Origin: Amphimedon queenslandica
Taxonomy: Eukaryota; Porifera; Demospongiae; Haplosclerida; Niphatidae
Length of the DNA stretch: 21,340 nt
Reading direction: 5' to 3'
Assembly: GCF_000090795.2 (NCBI RefSeq)
Contig: NW_003547039.1
Span: 1-21,340, forward strand
The position numbers and the translations under genes are program-made. A model generated the notes under the pieces. It was not told the origin of the DNA. It worked only from the letters and a program-made list of their open reading frames with translations, and made no database searches. Shown one piece after another: positions 20,707-21,340 of this stretch (position 1 is its first letter; each line of letters starts with the position of its first letter).

Positions 20707-20756
20707 GTTACTATGGTAACGAGCCCACCCACGTCCATTATAATTACCATGGTAAC
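20707..20756. promoter_or_regulatory. Two RFX X-box motifs upstream of the inversin-like gene
   Basis: 20707-20720 reads GTTACTATGGTAAC; on the gene's strand this is GTTACCATAGTAAC, a full match to GTNRCC-N2-RGYAAC. 20743-20756 reads ATTACCATGGTAAC, with one mismatch. They lie 23 and 59 bp before the proposed ATG at 20684, each followed by GAGCCC. The same 296-bp space also serves the divergent GPCR gene. Confidence 0.65.
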
Positions 20757-20980
20757 GAGCCCCACCTTCTTCTATAACAAAAATTAAAAAGATTATTTTC
20801 CGCTCAAGGTCATGGAAAGAATGCTGAGTTTATGATCTATGGAACATGAGCCACATAGTGTGATCATAAGTAGTACAGATATCATGTTTATGGTATCTGT
20901 ATATGGTGTCAGGTGTAAAATTCTGTGACTGGCTATAATTGGGCAACGACCCATGCATAAACAACCTCCACATTGCAGAG

Positions 20981-21340
20981 ATGGAAAATGACAATGCAAC
21001 AAATCTTAGTCTCTTTTTTACTAATGAAAACAGTGATTTCACTATTGCTGATGATATCAATGGGCCTGCTTTAGCCGTTGTGGTTGGTCTGGAGTTCCTG
21101 ATATCACTAGTCATCAATATTGGTGTCTTAATGGCTACGTTTGCTCAACCATCATCACTAAAGAAACCCTCCACAATATTTCTCTCCTTCCTAGTAGGAG
21201 CCAACCTCATAATGACCCTCTTCTTCATGCCATTCACAATCATAAGTGCAGCAGCTGGTGAATGGATATTTGGTAGTACATACTCTCAGAAGACAGCAGT
21301 GTGCACATTTGTAGGTTTTATGTTTAGCCTCTCAGTTGGT
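20981..21340 (+). CDS. Rhodopsin-like (class A) GPCR, N-terminal part (partial)
   Basis: The ATG at 20981 follows an AG-rich leader, and the frame is open to the window edge (120 codons). The short N-terminus has an N-glycosylation site (NATN). TM1 is about residues 31-52 (LAVVVGLEFLISLVINIGVLMATF), with the N of INIGV at the class A N1.50 position. TM2 is about 63-87 (FLSFLVGANLIMTLFFMPF), with Asn where the usual D2.50 would be. The first outer loop carries GEWIFGST, which fits the W-x-F/L-G motif. TM3 begins with the conserved Cys (AVCTFVGFMFSLSVG). The gene is a divergent neighbour of the inversin-like gene. The ligand cannot be inferred, and DRY and NPxxY lie beyond the window. Confidence 0.72.
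   Translation, partial: MENDNATNLSLFFTNENSDFTIADDINGPALAVVVGLEFLISLVINIGVLMATFAQPSSLKKPSTIFLSFLVGANLIMTLFFMPFTIISAAAGEWIFGSTYSQKTAVCTFVGFMFSLSVG

Noticed and set aside
20830..21117. 95-codon minus-strand ORF
   Set aside because: Antisense to the GPCR coding start and the promoter region; no domain.
1..21340. tRNA, rRNA or other structured RNA genes
   Set aside because: I saw no tRNA-like A/B boxes or rRNA sequence; short palindromes are explained by TACATG repeats.

Overview
This looks like a stretch of a small-intron, AT-rich animal genome, most likely a demosponge (Amphimedon-like). That is an inference from intron lengths (commonly 45-80 nt), the very abundant self-complementary TACATG repeats, and the gene families present. 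No bacterial, plasmid or viral gene organisation is visible. The exon models below come from reading frames, GT/AG sites and phase continuity. No transcript data were available.

Layout, left to right. (1) 1-2096: the 5' end of a secreted sushi-like gene (minus), a broken fibronectin-III exon (minus), and a 190-bp MITE with a perfect 8-bp target duplication. (2) 2097-4265: a kinase-ubiquitin-like fusion gene (plus). Its first coding exon is split by a 996-bp hAT-like element with perfect 16-bp terminal repeats and 8-bp target duplications. The element also supplies an in-frame ATG. The kinase domain lacks the catalytic HRD aspartate. (3) 5011-8137: two divergently transcribed SLC45-like sugar transporters sharing a 78-bp promoter, with a 254-bp nearly identical tract that suggests gene conversion. 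(4) 8185-9159: a five-exon four-TM protein (minus), whose last coding exon contains the poly(A) signal of the convergent transporter. (5) 9571-12149: a nine-exon sperm-tail PG-rich-repeat protein (minus). (6) 12322-20684: a 17-exon inversin-like ankyrin/IQ protein (minus). Its 2.2-kb intron holds a 177-bp tandem array split by a 540-bp LINE 3' end. (7) 20981-end: the N-terminal part of a rhodopsin-like GPCR (plus), divergent from the inversin-like gene.

The strongest functional theme is in 9.5-20.8 kb. Two head-to-tail genes of ciliary or flagellar type each carry RFX X-box motifs just upstream of the start codon (12221-12234; 20707-20720 and 20743-20756), consistent with co-regulation by an RFX factor. 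The strongest structural theme is remodelling of genes by repeats: a transposon in a kinase exon, microsatellites forming splice sites, and nested insertions in introns.
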